DNA of 64,000 nt from Sphingorhabdus sp. Alg231-15 (GCF_900149705.1 NZ_LT703001.1:2660001-2724000); one strand, 5' to 3'. Counted from the stretch's first letter, positions 54,901-62,299 are shown. Translations and numbers: made by a program. Notes: generated by a model from the sequence alone, not told the origin.

Positions 54901-57266
54901 TTGCAGTTGATGACGATATCTTCCTTTCTGAAGGTGGCGATGAGCTTACGATTTTGCAATCCAGCTTGCTTGATAACGATAGCGATGTAGATGGTGATAC
55001 GCTGAGCGTGGTCTCAGTAACCGATGGTACCAACGGAACCGTTGGTTTCGATGCCGACGGCAACATCGTCTATACGCCAAATGCGGGCTTCCAGGGTGAA
55101 GACAGCTTCACCTATACGATCAGCGATGGTGAGCTTACCTCTACCGCCACTGCACAGCTTCGGGTTGACGATCCATTCTCTGGATGGCGTCAGGGTACTG
55201 AAGGGAATGACTTTCTATTCGGTAACTTCTTCCGAGCGAATGAAATCTTCGGACGCGCCGGCAATGATTACATCTTTGGTGGTTTCCGGGCTGACTATCT
55301 GGCTGGCGGTGATGGCGATGACCGTGTCTTCGGCCTGTTCGGAAACGACCATCTCTGGGGTAATGCCGGTGACGACAAGCTCTATGGCGGCTTTGGTACC
55401 GATACCGCTTACTTCAACGGCACCAGCAGTGAATATGAGCTGCAGACTCAATTTGGTGGCTTTTATGTCCGCACACGCGACGAAGATCCGACTGTAAATG
55501 GCGACGATGGCCGGGATCAGCTTTACAGCATTGAACGCCTGGCATTTTCCGATCAGACCATATCGGTTGCTTCGCCCATCATTCTCGATCTTGACGGTGA
55601 TGGAACAGAAGTTGTTTCTGCGGCACAAAGCAATGCGCTGTTTGACCTGGATGCGGACGGTGTCCTTGATGACACGAGCTGGATTGGCAGCGGCGATGCC
55701 TTCCTGTTCCTTGACCGCAATGGTGACGGCTTTGTAAGCGGTGTGAACGAGATCAGCTTTGTTGATGATGCAGAAGAGGCGCGCTCAGACCTTGATGGTT
55801 TGAGAGCATTTGACAGTAATGGCGATACTATCTTCTCTGCTGCGGACGATCGCTTTGTTGAATTTGGCGTTTGGCAGGACTTGAACACCAATGGCGCAGT
55901 GGATGCTGGTGAGACATTCACGCTGCAAGATGCGGGAATTGAATCAATCGATCTCAATGCAACAGCAACAGAATCGGGCTTCACCTTAGGCGATGTGGCT
56001 ATCGTCAATCAGGGTACATTTACAAGAGCCGACGGATCCACTGGCGGCTTCGCTGATGCAGCGATTACCTTCTTCCAAAAAGGTGTTCCAGAGCTGCCGG
56101 TTATTGATTTCAGTTCGGAAGCTTTCCGCCGCAAGTCAAAAAAATATCGTATCTATGCACAAGATGGCGAATTGATGATTGGGTCCAAGAAAGGGGTCAC
56201 ACAAGCATTGGACGGTGCATCGGTTCTGAACTTCAAGAACCGTGATATCGGCATGCTTTCCCCAATCGTGTTGGATTTGGACGGGGATGGCATTGAGCTG
56301 CGCAAATATAAGAAGAGCAAAGCGCGCTTTGATATGGATGGCGACGGATCGCGCGACAATGTCGGTTGGACCGGCAAGGGCGATGGATTCCTTGTCATTG
56401 ATCGCAACAATAATGGTTTGATCGACAATGGTACCGAGCTGAGCTTCCTCACCGAAGCGCCTGGTGCCAAAAGTGATCTTCAGGCGCTCTCGGCGCTCGA
56501 CAGCAATGGTGATGGCATAGTGTCCAGCCTCGACGTACGCTTCCGCGAATTGAAAGTCTGGGTTGATCGCAATGACAATGGGCTCACGGATGCTGGAGAA
56601 CTGGCAACTCTGGATCATCATGGCATTGCTTCGGTCAGTCTCGATCGCCGTGCAACCAATGAACGTGTAAAGGTTGGCAACAACATATTGCTTGCGACAT
56701 CCAGCTTTACTCGCACAGATGGCACCACTGGAGCCGTTGGCGATGCGGTCCTTGCCTTCAAGCCAGCTGGAAGCGCAGCGTCCAAGATCCAATATTCCAA
56801 TGGGCGCTCTTCTCTGCAACACTGGAAACGGGAAGGATACTTGGCTGTCGCATCTGAGTTTGAACCGGACGATGCACAGTTGATGGGTCTGAGAGATGGC
56901 TTGAGAGATCAGAATGCCGCTACAGGGCAGGGATTGCGCTTTGACGCCCCGAAGGACGCGAATGTCTTCGACTACTTCGAAAAACCAGCAAACTCAGGTG
57001 CTCAGACTGCATCTGCTGCGGATGCGTCTGCTTCAAATACACTGAGTTCTAACAACGGTGCGGTTACTGAAACCATTGTTGCTAAAGAAGTGATCGGATT
57101 GAGTGCCGATATTGTGGCCAAGGAATCGGTTGCAACTGCAGATCCAGACTTGCTGAAACTCGCATTGATGACCCAGGATATGAACGTATTTGGCGCTTCC
57201 TCAGGTGCAACAATGATGAAGGAGCGTGAACGGACAGCCCCCATGATGGACTATTTCGTGGGGTAG
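42903..57266 (+). CDS. Giant RTX protein with lipase-like and cadherin-like domains
   Basis: A 4787-aa type I secretion substrate. Residues about 1-210 form a class-3-lipase-like domain: SYRGTN (78-83) and GHSLGG with nucleophile Ser145. RTX nonapeptide repeats (GGxGxDxLx) begin near 510-770, and further RTX blocks with repeated FADGT-type segments span about 1390-2780. EF-hand-like FDANGNGIIDNG lies near 946. Nine cadherin-like (CADG/He_PIG) repeats fill 3132-3999, then a tandem-95-like domain to about 4090. The C-terminus holds a last RTX block (about 4097-4167) and two calcium-binding EF-like segments (DLDGDGTEV, DLDGDGIELR). It has no N-terminal signal peptide, as expected for C-terminally targeted substrates. 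It could be a large adhesin, a phospholipase-bearing toxin, or both. Confidence 0.93.
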   Translation: MISRDLTLALLSLDAYNREYDQNLIVAGDSLGKFSLISRESQGIGQQEFSSWQSTGFYAIAYDVSGADITGLSGTVISYRGTNANWDAPDVTDFLDRPLVKDALTGWIVGAGIPGGQANLAIDFYKAVAGGVNPFLSDITTTGHSLGGGLAGYVATLYGNDGVLFDHMPYALAVDAAFKASANPANDSQQQLRDRIYGMGNIIPASSNDLEAFATTGEVLGSIRTGDILANPEQNIFYGVSVDGVDSNGDRRNPVDLHSQALLVNLIWARDNVSDDWEAVAPQLWDAYFSEEVAGTLASDIEQFRGPLGTDVSTLQSAIAYSAIDEGERPFGDVAIRSMFNDAADLGKTIELLPSRGGSIGYGSALSELLVEFAGLMALRDVEADQLSANDPNVLGGILEILSEEGPSEVPAALRVNFGNDLWSVGGQFHEAGGKQGLIDDLINASFTSDGSDRDDLEQWYSNEAKPGIDLLKSIDEVVFSLQEGLIFRPVDGLPGLGLQVGTTSTESFSYADEGDHFLFAERGDDNVTGNIGIDILYGGIGDDTLNGGGGKDWLSGGTGQDTLDGGSEADYLDGGQNTDVVRGGGGDDTIIANRDGATDSYDGGEDDDIIVFQWNDGVSTIDLSATVAADQLAEGFGLEIRFASVVDFGNDDLVSLERAAIEAGRDVDTLVIAADADIGLVDYIDLGATPSNNFDLIDISARNEGLIVNLGEENLIFDDGVQLTIRNADAVLGGDGDDQITGNAGANRIEGGQGADILTGGAGNDSIYSNLKQDPSDNDGKTDILDGGAGRDFLYVNGADEVANIDPLDLIFFNRFLLEGGVLDADRNVYIGSREEEYTLSGEILEVKYNDETIVIKDFVNGDGGINLRDEDPEDDPNRFDPTDFFKRSLSSLLNRLFGPYFTNRDPLVLDLNLGDVSLRSLALSDAFFDLDSNNFVERTGWIQPGEGLLAFDANGNGIIDNGSELFGTPTVDGFTILAQYDSNSDNQITSADGIWDQLLIWRDDGDGISTAGELSNITQEDIVSIDLNDVAPRRFERTRAGNSILGISSFAGEDGFDREVVAVGFSTDTSNSLFVIPDGFQFDPDVFTLPNLRGYGDLPDLWTAMSLDPVLKQMVQDFMAGDYESIDELNGRSFAKSGPGRYLRGVFRPGPTTYHYEASAFDDILARWAGVAINGGIFDERQAELTAEKFLGRAIVDQTLISGVGPGRGAGNPVFHRTFARFSTELVTRFVAGWADIEQNRGSLDRFRNIIAAVGEQTELPEATVLQQLIDQTLIDAENTPELSPFLQRYAALRYDFGADEISGDIAGFIDAELQSFAFNADNPWDGWTNWVRERSDILGVIDRDGSLLDERRRAYTGNQTLPILLSTRSLFNGTAIPGFNEITGDDGDNVLQGAIEAGLNGIGPDLIDGGAGDDVLMGGIGSDAYVFADGSGNDIVIDAAGEADEVAFQGSLFSTLAVLEFVGNDNRDLKISFEGRDETVLIKGYFADDGTASIERISFADGPLLSERFVRDAAAARLATDGDDRITGTRLSETIVGGAGNDNLGFNFNDVFDARRFSFAGDVFVGGAGDDILQGADGNDVFRFSRGDGHDIVDDYSGLSTIEFDDTIAPEDVVIRPAENGEDIILTVVGEDQSITLIQFLEDGRSVPGRFTSASPTFNIVFADGTVLTEGQILSLATAGTSGDDVLFSNHSGSTLSGVEGNDRLSGKESNDILIGGAGDDILTGNGTTLSDRGNDEYRFSRGDGHDIVNNENDGRSTIRFDATINPGDISVTHGADGNSITLFVAGEDQSIIITDFLSKVDETSIGFIDGTIWTGREILSRSIENNGGDNVFFAPTAGGELSGGEGNDILEGRNGQDTLSGDGGNDRLLGNFGEDLLDGGDGNDELIGGGSDDILIGGAGDDLLDGVFGNNIYRFSRDDGHDVVRFARAGIGNDVIEFDSTISIADIGAVAAPNGRDLIVTIIDSDQSITLSDALINPDHAASMIRFIDGSELTVDDLLTQMLVSTNDNDLIVGTYRGDLLDGGAGDDELRGGAADDVIVGGTGNDILSGGDGNNIFRFNLGDGQDTIVAGDDRRFFSPAFQDVVEFGPGLSADDISVTASPDGQLLTLSFAGLDDSLSIERNAKVLSTNGELRFADGSILNASDIFELGIGATLGDDFLFASPEGSTLEGLAGNDQLTGSDNVDVLDGGEGNDTLIGGGAVDVYRFNKGDGQDTIIDQTEEQPPEVLVSVFDSNGDFIASSIVSEISAANSFLSENGVDPFINAGSFDLGTVFFESPGFENLESLDVIASVGGFVGDGSYVERGFGGEGAPRVGNRIEFGPDIDPNDVYITRDDFPSFDNATLQISGTDDTISIQNQFGGGEIFRPEIDASRFVIDEVVFSDGTIWSAEDIADRVVTTRIEEGTIVGGAGDDIIDTRGEYFRIEGNGGSDTFIFERGYGSLTIDQLNSNPNAELSVLEFGAEISPDQVLVTKNLAGDIELQIGDDKVVLANALVPGGGTILTEPDSLPQNRKRTPPSTPFAGVAEVRFANGTVWTNEDLLAEFFTGSESRTTLIGDEYGVDFDPMGFAREIFSRGNEDTIIYNQGYGQVSINLDQILVDNGRVTSFRFNEIIFGPGLSLETAAVYVDASSSLVIDFGNGDKVRLVDAVTADGDGGPFSLSQNFRFSDGSVGGDEVVFGGDELVVAIGDTIDFSAVLALANEQMISAGLRPESGLQEATFFGDTGGSETFDPNGIVRKIVTGGGNDTVHYKRGYGKVEVDAFIPTTGRGSIPISADPRGAIPLVVELGPELSRENLNIQEFADGFVLFDFGEGDQLKIPNPFASELLYPDGAVAILFSDGGVWAREEFLARIDTNFDPTTDQNQIAAAFQELSSTGDVDSQFVLSGVASFVDNNIDDLHEITVSSVSISGPLSGVLDDSDALSFLSLDASQDVDEANRGYRWFFVAGSDRFEALAQNETSTIEYSIEIDDGRGGVLSQTISVNVTGSNDTPVFVGGVTAANIMPSDLSGAVEGEILFSETDLSDSHTAQITDVEIQGNAPELPSADIIRQWLTLAEVSPDDLENAQPNSIDWNFTATGFDFSGLASDEFVRLSYTVEITDSAGDILTQPVVVSIGGATAAPGALFALNNPPTPEDTAVDLELPASAFVNVLDGDLAFTARLTSGENLPDWLAFDGSRFTGTPPEDFNGNLSIIVTATNATASASDVFTLVIEAVDDAPVVQSIIRDLSVESNSIVDFTVPTDAFLDADGDELTLTATLANGDPLPDWLGFDGIRFLGTAPEGVTGSFDIEIVASDGALSASQIVRLGVGLSNNAPSILVELLENQFDEDTFVDVAIPADSFEDIDGDTLSLSASLLDGSPLPDWLSFDGERVTGTPPANFNGSLEIAVTASDGELTNSQTFALTILPVNDAPVQVVGLQDAEGIKGEPFSFDLPSNLFEDIDGDTLTLTATLANGDPLPAWLIFDGASFSGQAPLSVDAGEIEIRVSASDGQAQTSDVFSLIVVEANSAPEISVPIGNQSSNEDQPIDLIVPANTFTDIDGDLLSLSATLLDGSALPAWLVFDGTGFTGTPPQDFNGTIDLTVTASDGSLEVSDNFTLTIDPVNDAPVLSLMMSDQTSLEDEPIDFLVPADTFADVDGDSLTLSATLADGSDLPAWLSFDGARFAGQPPQDFNGMIEIALTASDGELEASDLFALSITPVNDPPVILTPLADVSSAEDSQVDVAVPTDTFVDVDGDPLTLTATLSDGSDLPAWLTFDGIRLTGTPPQNFNGNIDIAVTASDGELDIVDHFTLTIDPVNDAPVVLNAIADINADEDTVVNVALPTNIFSDIDGDALTLSAALVNGSELPIWLSFDGVRFTGMPPANFNGSLDIRVIANDGELQVSNDFALTIDPVNDAPILTAVLSDVSSDEDTSFDVALPQDAFADVEGDALTLTAALVGGDILPDWISFDGERFTGTPPQDFNGVLDIEVTASDGQLGTASSFALTIDPINDAPIAVDDDIFLSEGGDELTILQSSLLDNDSDVDGDTLSVVSVTDGTNGTVGFDADGNIVYTPNAGFQGEDSFTYTISDGELTSTATAQLRVDDPFSGWRQGTEGNDFLFGNFFRANEIFGRAGNDYIFGGFRADYLAGGDGDDRVFGLFGNDHLWGNAGDDKLYGGFGTDTAYFNGTSSEYELQTQFGGFYVRTRDEDPTVNGDDGRDQLYSIERLAFSDQTISVASPIILDLDGDGTEVVSAAQSNALFDLDADGVLDDTSWIGSGDAFLFLDRNGDGFVSGVNEISFVDDAEEARSDLDGLRAFDSNGDTIFSAADDRFVEFGVWQDLNTNGAVDAGETFTLQDAGIESIDLNATATESGFTLGDVAIVNQGTFTRADGSTGGFADAAITFFQKGVPELPVIDFSSEAFRRKSKKYRIYAQDGELMIGSKKGVTQALDGASVLNFKNRDIGMLSPIVLDLDGDGIELRKYKKSKARFDMDGDGSRDNVGWTGKGDGFLVIDRNNNGLIDNGTELSFLTEAPGAKSDLQALSALDSNGDGIVSSLDVRFRELKVWVDRNDNGLTDAGELATLDHHGIASVSLDRRATNERVKVGNNILLATSSFTRTDGTTGAVGDAVLAFKPAGSAASKIQYSNGRSSLQHWKREGYLAVASEFEPDDAQLMGLRDGLRDQNAATGQGLRFDAPKDANVFDYFEKPANSGAQTASAADASASNTLSSNNGAVTETIVAKEVIGLSADIVAKESVATADPDLLKLALMTQDMNVFGASSGATMMKERERTAPMMDYFVG
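52296..54899 (+). repeat. Nine tandem cadherin-like repeats within the RTX gene
   Basis: About 96-residue units share the pattern D(I/V)DGD-L(T/S)L(T/S)A-LPxWLxFDGxRFTGTPP-(D/A)FNG-(I/L)-VTASDG-VNDAP. Units 5-9 are most alike, suggesting recent internal duplication; units 2 and 4 deviate in the FNG region. Confidence 0.9.
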
Positions 57267-57314
57267 GTCTGGCATGTTTAAGTTCGGTGTGTGGATGGAC
57301 CTCTGCGATCGATA

Positions 57315-57540
57315 CATCAGGCCACCTTTTGGTGCATTGTGACTCGCGCTAGTGGCTATCCTATTAGCCCACCTTTTGACGTGCGAAATAGTGTAAACCT
57401 ATGGTTCTGCATGTTCAGTCGGCTTTCTCGTAACTTATAGAAAAGTAAGACAAATGTTGCAATATGTTCAACTATGAAAAAGGCGGCCACGAATCTTCTG
57501 GCACCAGATACTTTCAAGTGATTGAAAAATGCTTGAGGTC
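57315..57540. repeat. Integrase-upstream/att block, copy B (integrase lost)
   Basis: Homologous to 36882-37110 from the integrase start codon outward, but the sequence left of the relic CAT (57315-57317) does not encode an integrase. Conserved features include CCACCTTTTGG (57321-57332) and GAATCTTCTGGCACCAG (57491-57507). This block and the next 250 bp to 57794 hold no gene. Confidence 0.75.
57494..57513 (+). repeat. attR-like site at the right end of the composite island
   Basis: TCTTCTGGCACCAGATACTT matches the tRNA-Leu end plus its flank (1453-1473) except for one missing G. This is the best match of the three sites and marks the likely chromosome junction. Confidence 0.7.
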
Positions 57541-57794
57541 GGTACAAAGCATAAGACCCCAAGTCGACTTAGCGCGAACCCACCGGCAAAACTACAACCG
57601 CACTGACTGACCAAACCCTGGCTATCCGGCTGGTTCTTATGGTTGGGTGATCGCAATATTCACATAACATGGCGTTACAACACGACAGCCGTCGGCGCGT
57701 AGCATTTCGGCCGTCACGATCGCTGTTCGTCAATTCTCTATTGCGCTGGGTGTATTAGTAATATACCACACGTAAAAATGAATGGAGAATACGG

Positions 57795-58694
57795 ATGCTG
57801 CAACTGAACAAGGTCACCCATGTCTATCCCAATGGTACCAGAGCGCTGGAGGATGTGACGCTTTCAATACCGAAGGGCATGTTTGGTCTGCTCGGCCCTA
57901 ATGGCGCGGGCAAGTCGACCTTGATGCGGACTGTGGCTACCTTGCAGACGCCGACCCAGGGCGAAATCCGCTTTGGTGATATTGACATATTGGCGGACCC
58001 GGAAAGCCTGAGAGAACGGCTTGGCTATTTACCTCAGGATTTTGGCGTTTATCCCAGGGTGTCCGCCTATGACATGCTCGATCATATGGCGGTGCTGAAA
58101 GGCGTCGCATCGGCGGCCGACCGCAAGGTGACTGTGGAAACATTGCTGAACCAGACCAATTTATGGGATGTCCGGAAAAAAGCCATTGCCGGTTTTTCTG
58201 GTGGTATGCGCCAGCGCTTCGGGATCGCTCAGGCGCTTATTGGTAATCCTGAACTGATCATTGTTGATGAGCCCACGGCCGGTCTGGATCCCGAGGAGCG
58301 CAACCGTTTCCTCAATTTGCTCGCGGAAATCGGGGAGAATGTTGTCATCATCCTGTCGACTCATATTGTCGAGGACGTAGCCGATCTTTGTCCGAACATG
58401 GCGGTTATCGCCAATGGCCGGATTCAGCTGGAAGGCGCGCCGCTGGATTTGATCGGCAAGACCAAGGGGACAATCTGGTCCAAAACCATCAGGCGTGAAG
58501 AGCTCGATGATTACCGAGTAAAATATGAAGTCATATCGACCCGCCTTTTTGCCGGCTCGACGATCATTCACATATTGGCGCCGGACAATCCCAGCAATGG
58601 GTTTGAAGCCGTAGATGGGGGGTTAGAAGACGTCTATTTCTCCACCCTCGCTGCGACGCGTCGCGAGTCCGCCAATCCATCACAAGCAGCCTGA
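57795..58694 (+). CDS. ABC transporter ATP-binding protein
   Basis: A 299-aa ATPase of an ABC-2-type exporter. Walker A is GPNGAGKST near residue 34-42, the signature appears as FSGGMRQR, Walker B is LIIVDEPTAGLD, and the H-loop is LSTHIVED. Base composition is that of core genes. It ends 14 bp before the large permease/peptidase gene and is surely its ATPase. Confidence 0.95.
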   Translation: MLQLNKVTHVYPNGTRALEDVTLSIPKGMFGLLGPNGAGKSTLMRTVATLQTPTQGEIRFGDIDILADPESLRERLGYLPQDFGVYPRVSAYDMLDHMAVLKGVASAADRKVTVETLLNQTNLWDVRKKAIAGFSGGMRQRFGIAQALIGNPELIIVDEPTAGLDPEERNRFLNLLAEIGENVVIILSTHIVEDVADLCPNMAVIANGRIQLEGAPLDLIGKTKGTIWSKTIRREELDDYRVKYEVISTRLFAGSTIIHILAPDNPSNGFEAVDGGLEDVYFSTLAATRRESANPSQAA

Positions 58695-58708
58695 GCGGGG
58701 AGACGGAC

Positions 58709-61700
58709 ATGTTCGCAAAAATTGCTGCATTCGAGCTACGCTACCAGTTCAGAAACCCAGTGTTTTGGGTGGTTTCGATATTATTCTTCCTGCTTACTTT
58801 CGGTGCGATGACGGTCGATGGAATCTCAATCGGCAGCGGTGGCAATGTAAATGCCAATAGCCCGGTTGCGATTGTTCAGATCCATCTGATCCTCACATTA
58901 TTCTTCATGTTTGTGACCACCGCTTTTGTCGCGAATGTCATTGTGCGTGATGACGAAAGCGGTTTCGGGCCCATGGTGCGTTCGACACGGGTGAAAAAAT
59001 TCGACTATCTCTTCGGCCGCTTTACTGGTGCTTTTCTGGCGGCCGGCATTGCGTTTCTGTCGGTACCATTCGCTATCTGGCTGGGGTCTCTTATGCCTTG
59101 GCTCGACCAGGAAACTCTGGGCTCGAACCAGCTGCAATATTATGCTTATGCCTATTTCCTGATGGCTCTGCCCGGGATATTCCTAACCTCCTGCATATTC
59201 TTTGCGGTGGCAACCCTGACCCGGTCAATGATGTACAGCTATCTGGGTGTTGTCGTATTATTGGTGCTCTACATAATATTCAATATCAGTACCGACAATA
59301 TGCCGGAACTGCGCGCGTTTACCGGCTATGCGGATCCCTTTGGGTTCGCGGCTTTCAACAATGTCATTCGCTATTGGACCGCATCGGAATCCAACAGTTT
59401 GTTGCCGGCCATCGAAGGAGCGCTTGTCTGGAACCGGTTGATCTGGATCGGCGTCTCGATCAGTGCCCTGGCCTTGGCTTATCGGTGGTTCAGTTTCGCT
59501 GATCGCGGTGTTTCTGTTCGCAAGGCCCAGCGTCAAGCCAAAAAGGCAGCGAAGCTGGCGACGGTCGACCCACAGATTGTTGATATTCTACCCGAGACAA
59601 GTGAACGGGGCGCAGCGTGGAGCCGCCTGGTATCACGAACCCGCTTTGAAATGACCCAGGTGTTCAAAAGTCCCGCCTTCATTGTACTGCTGCTTATCGG
59701 TCTGTTCAATGCCAGCGGGGCGCTTGCCTTTGGCAATGAAATCTATGGCACACCAGCGCTTCCACTGACCTCTACCTTGCTGTTGACCCTGATGGGATCG
59801 TTCGGGATCATACCGATCATTATCGCTATCTATTATGCCGGAGAGCTCGTCTGGCGGGATCGCGATCGCAAGATGCATGAGATTATCGATGCGACGCCGT
59901 TGCCCAACTGGGCTTACATGGTACCCAAAACGATTGCGGTTACGGGGGTTTTGTTTGCGACCTTGTTGATTTCCGTTGTCGCTTCTATTTTGATCCAACT
60001 GTCGCGCGGTTTTACAGATATTGCGATTGACCAATATTTCCTTTGGTATTTGCTGCCCCTGTCGATCGATATGGTGATCCTGGCCATATTGGCGGTGTTT
60101 GTGCAGGCCCTGAGTCCGAACAAATATGTCGGCTGGGGCATCATGGTTATCTATTTTGTCGGAACCCTGACGCTCAACAATATCGGTTTTGAGCATCCGC
60201 TATATCAATATGGCGATACTCCCTTTCCGCAATTTTCCGATCTGAATGGCAATGAGGTCAATGGTGCTGCTGGTTGGTGGCTACGGCTCTATTGGGGAGC
60301 TGTTGCGGTGATATTGGCGGTTCTCGCGCATTTCCTGTGGCGCCGTGGAACAGAAGTGAGCCTGATGCCGCGTTTGCGTCAGCTGCCGCGCCGATTGCTG
60401 AGCTCGGCTGGTGCTGTGCTGGCTCTCGCTGCTGTGGTCGCGACGGCCAGCGGAGCCTATATCTTCTATAATATGAATGTCCTGAACGATTATGTAACGC
60501 AGGATGATCAGGAAAAGCAGCTTGCCGACTATGAAAAGAAATATCTCAAATATGAAGGCCTGAAACAACCGTCCTTCACCGATATCAAGCTGGACATCGC
60601 CATCTATCCAGAAGACCAGAATATGGTCGCCAGTGGCACGATGCAGATCATTAATGATACCGGTGCGCCGGTGGAAGTGCTGCACGTTCGTTTTCAGGAT
60701 CCAGATGTAAAGATTGATACTGTCGATATTCCCGGTGCGAAGCTCGAAATGGATGACGAGCGGATGAAATACCGTATCTACCGGTTTGACAGCCCGATGC
60801 TGGTCGATGAGAAAAGGACGATCAGCTTTCGATCGTCACGGAAGCAAAAGGGCTTTCGGGCCAGCGGCAATGATACCCGTCTGGTTCAGAATGGAACCTT
60901 CTTGAACAATTCCGAATTTGCACCGCAACTGGGCATGAATCGCAACGGCCTGCTCACGGATCGTCAAACCCGCCGTGAATATGATCTTCCATCCGAACTG
61001 CGCCTACCCAAGTTGGAAGATGATTCTGCGCGAGAGCAAAACTATGTCGGGAATGTCGACTGGGTGATGTCGGATATCACGGTCAGTACCAGCAAGGATC
61101 AAACACCGATTGCGCCGGGCAGCAAAGTTTCCGACGAGGTTAAGGGCGAGCGGCGCATCGCGCGATTTGTTTCGGAAAAGCCGATATTGGGATTTTTCTC
61201 GATACAGTCAGCCAGATATGAAGTGAAGGAACGGTCGGCAGATGGCGTGGATATGGCGGTCTATTATCACCCCACCCATGACTTTAATGTCGATACGATG
61301 CTCGACGCTACGGATAAATCGCTGGCCTATTTCAAAGAGAATTTTGGGCCTTATCAGTTTGATTATGCCCGGATTATCGAGTTTCCCGGTTATGCCACCT
61401 TCGCACAGGCCTTTGCCGGAACCATCCCTTTCTCCGAACGCATCGGATTTATTGCCGATAACAGCGATCCGGATGAAATTGACTATGTCACCTACGTGAC
61501 CGCGCATGAATTTGGTCATCAATATTGGGCCCATCAGCTGATCAGTGCCAATCAGCAAGGTGGAACCTTGCTCGTGGAAACCATGGCGCAATATTCGGCA
61601 TTGATGGTGATGAAGCAGATATATGGCGAGGACAAGATTCGCCGATTCCTGAAATATGAACTGGATCGCTATCTCAGCGCCCGGGGTAGCGAGGCGATTG

Positions 61701-62299
61701 AAGAATTGCCGCTCAACCGGGTCGAGAATCAGGGCTATATCCACTACCGCAAAGGCGCTGTGGTCATGTATCTGTTGCAGGACCGATTGGGAGAGGATCG
61801 TGTCAATGTCATGCTCTCTGGTCTGCTCGACCGTTATCGCTTCAAGAGCCAGCCTTATGCGAGCTCAACCGACCTGGTCGACGGTTTCAAATCGCTGGCG
61901 CGCAACGATGCCGAACGGCAACTGGTCAGTGATCTGTTGGAACGGATAACTGTTTATGATCTGAAGGCTGAAGAGGCGACCGTGAAAAAACTGGCCAACG
62001 GACGCTATGAAACCTCCCTGAAGGTGGCGGCTTCCAAATATTATGCCGACGGCAAGGGCAAGGAAACAGCATCGGTCTTGATGGATGATATTGATGTGGG
62101 CCTGTTCACCGCCCGTCCGGGAATTGGCGCGTTTGGCAAAGAGGACGTGATCAGCATGGAGCGCAAGCGGATAAAATCCGGCGATCAGGTGATCCGCATC
62201 ATCTCTACCAAAGAGCCGAAATTTGTCGGTGTCGATCCTTATAACAAATATGTGGACCGCAACAGCGATGATAATGTGGTGGCGGTTTCGGACAGCTAA
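58709..62299 (+). CDS. ABC permease fused to M1-family metallopeptidase
   Basis: A 1196-aa protein. Residues about 1-590 are a membrane domain of roughly a dozen helices in two groups (starting FRNPVFWVVSILFFLL and later FIVLLLIGLFNASGALAF). The remainder is a periplasmic M1 aminopeptidase-like domain with HEFGHQYWAH (the HExxH zinc site) and the downstream Glu in LLVETMAQYSAL. Such fusions exist in sphingomonads and Bacteroidetes next to one ABC ATPase. The likely function is export or peptide processing at the membrane; the substrate is unknown. A terminator follows. Confidence 0.9.
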   Translation: MFAKIAAFELRYQFRNPVFWVVSILFFLLTFGAMTVDGISIGSGGNVNANSPVAIVQIHLILTLFFMFVTTAFVANVIVRDDESGFGPMVRSTRVKKFDYLFGRFTGAFLAAGIAFLSVPFAIWLGSLMPWLDQETLGSNQLQYYAYAYFLMALPGIFLTSCIFFAVATLTRSMMYSYLGVVVLLVLYIIFNISTDNMPELRAFTGYADPFGFAAFNNVIRYWTASESNSLLPAIEGALVWNRLIWIGVSISALALAYRWFSFADRGVSVRKAQRQAKKAAKLATVDPQIVDILPETSERGAAWSRLVSRTRFEMTQVFKSPAFIVLLLIGLFNASGALAFGNEIYGTPALPLTSTLLLTLMGSFGIIPIIIAIYYAGELVWRDRDRKMHEIIDATPLPNWAYMVPKTIAVTGVLFATLLISVVASILIQLSRGFTDIAIDQYFLWYLLPLSIDMVILAILAVFVQALSPNKYVGWGIMVIYFVGTLTLNNIGFEHPLYQYGDTPFPQFSDLNGNEVNGAAGWWLRLYWGAVAVILAVLAHFLWRRGTEVSLMPRLRQLPRRLLSSAGAVLALAAVVATASGAYIFYNMNVLNDYVTQDDQEKQLADYEKKYLKYEGLKQPSFTDIKLDIAIYPEDQNMVASGTMQIINDTGAPVEVLHVRFQDPDVKIDTVDIPGAKLEMDDERMKYRIYRFDSPMLVDEKRTISFRSSRKQKGFRASGNDTRLVQNGTFLNNSEFAPQLGMNRNGLLTDRQTRREYDLPSELRLPKLEDDSAREQNYVGNVDWVMSDITVSTSKDQTPIAPGSKVSDEVKGERRIARFVSEKPILGFFSIQSARYEVKERSADGVDMAVYYHPTHDFNVDTMLDATDKSLAYFKENFGPYQFDYARIIEFPGYATFAQAFAGTIPFSERIGFIADNSDPDEIDYVTYVTAHEFGHQYWAHQLISANQQGGTLLVETMAQYSALMVMKQIYGEDKIRRFLKYELDRYLSARGSEAIEELPLNRVENQGYIHYRKGAVVMYLLQDRLGEDRVNVMLSGLLDRYRFKSQPYASSTDLVDGFKSLARNDAERQLVSDLLERITVYDLKAEEATVKKLANGRYETSLKVAASKYYADGKGKETASVLMDDIDVGLFTARPGIGAFGKEDVISMERKRIKSGDQVIRIISTKEPKFVGVDPYNKYVDRNSDDNVVAVSDS

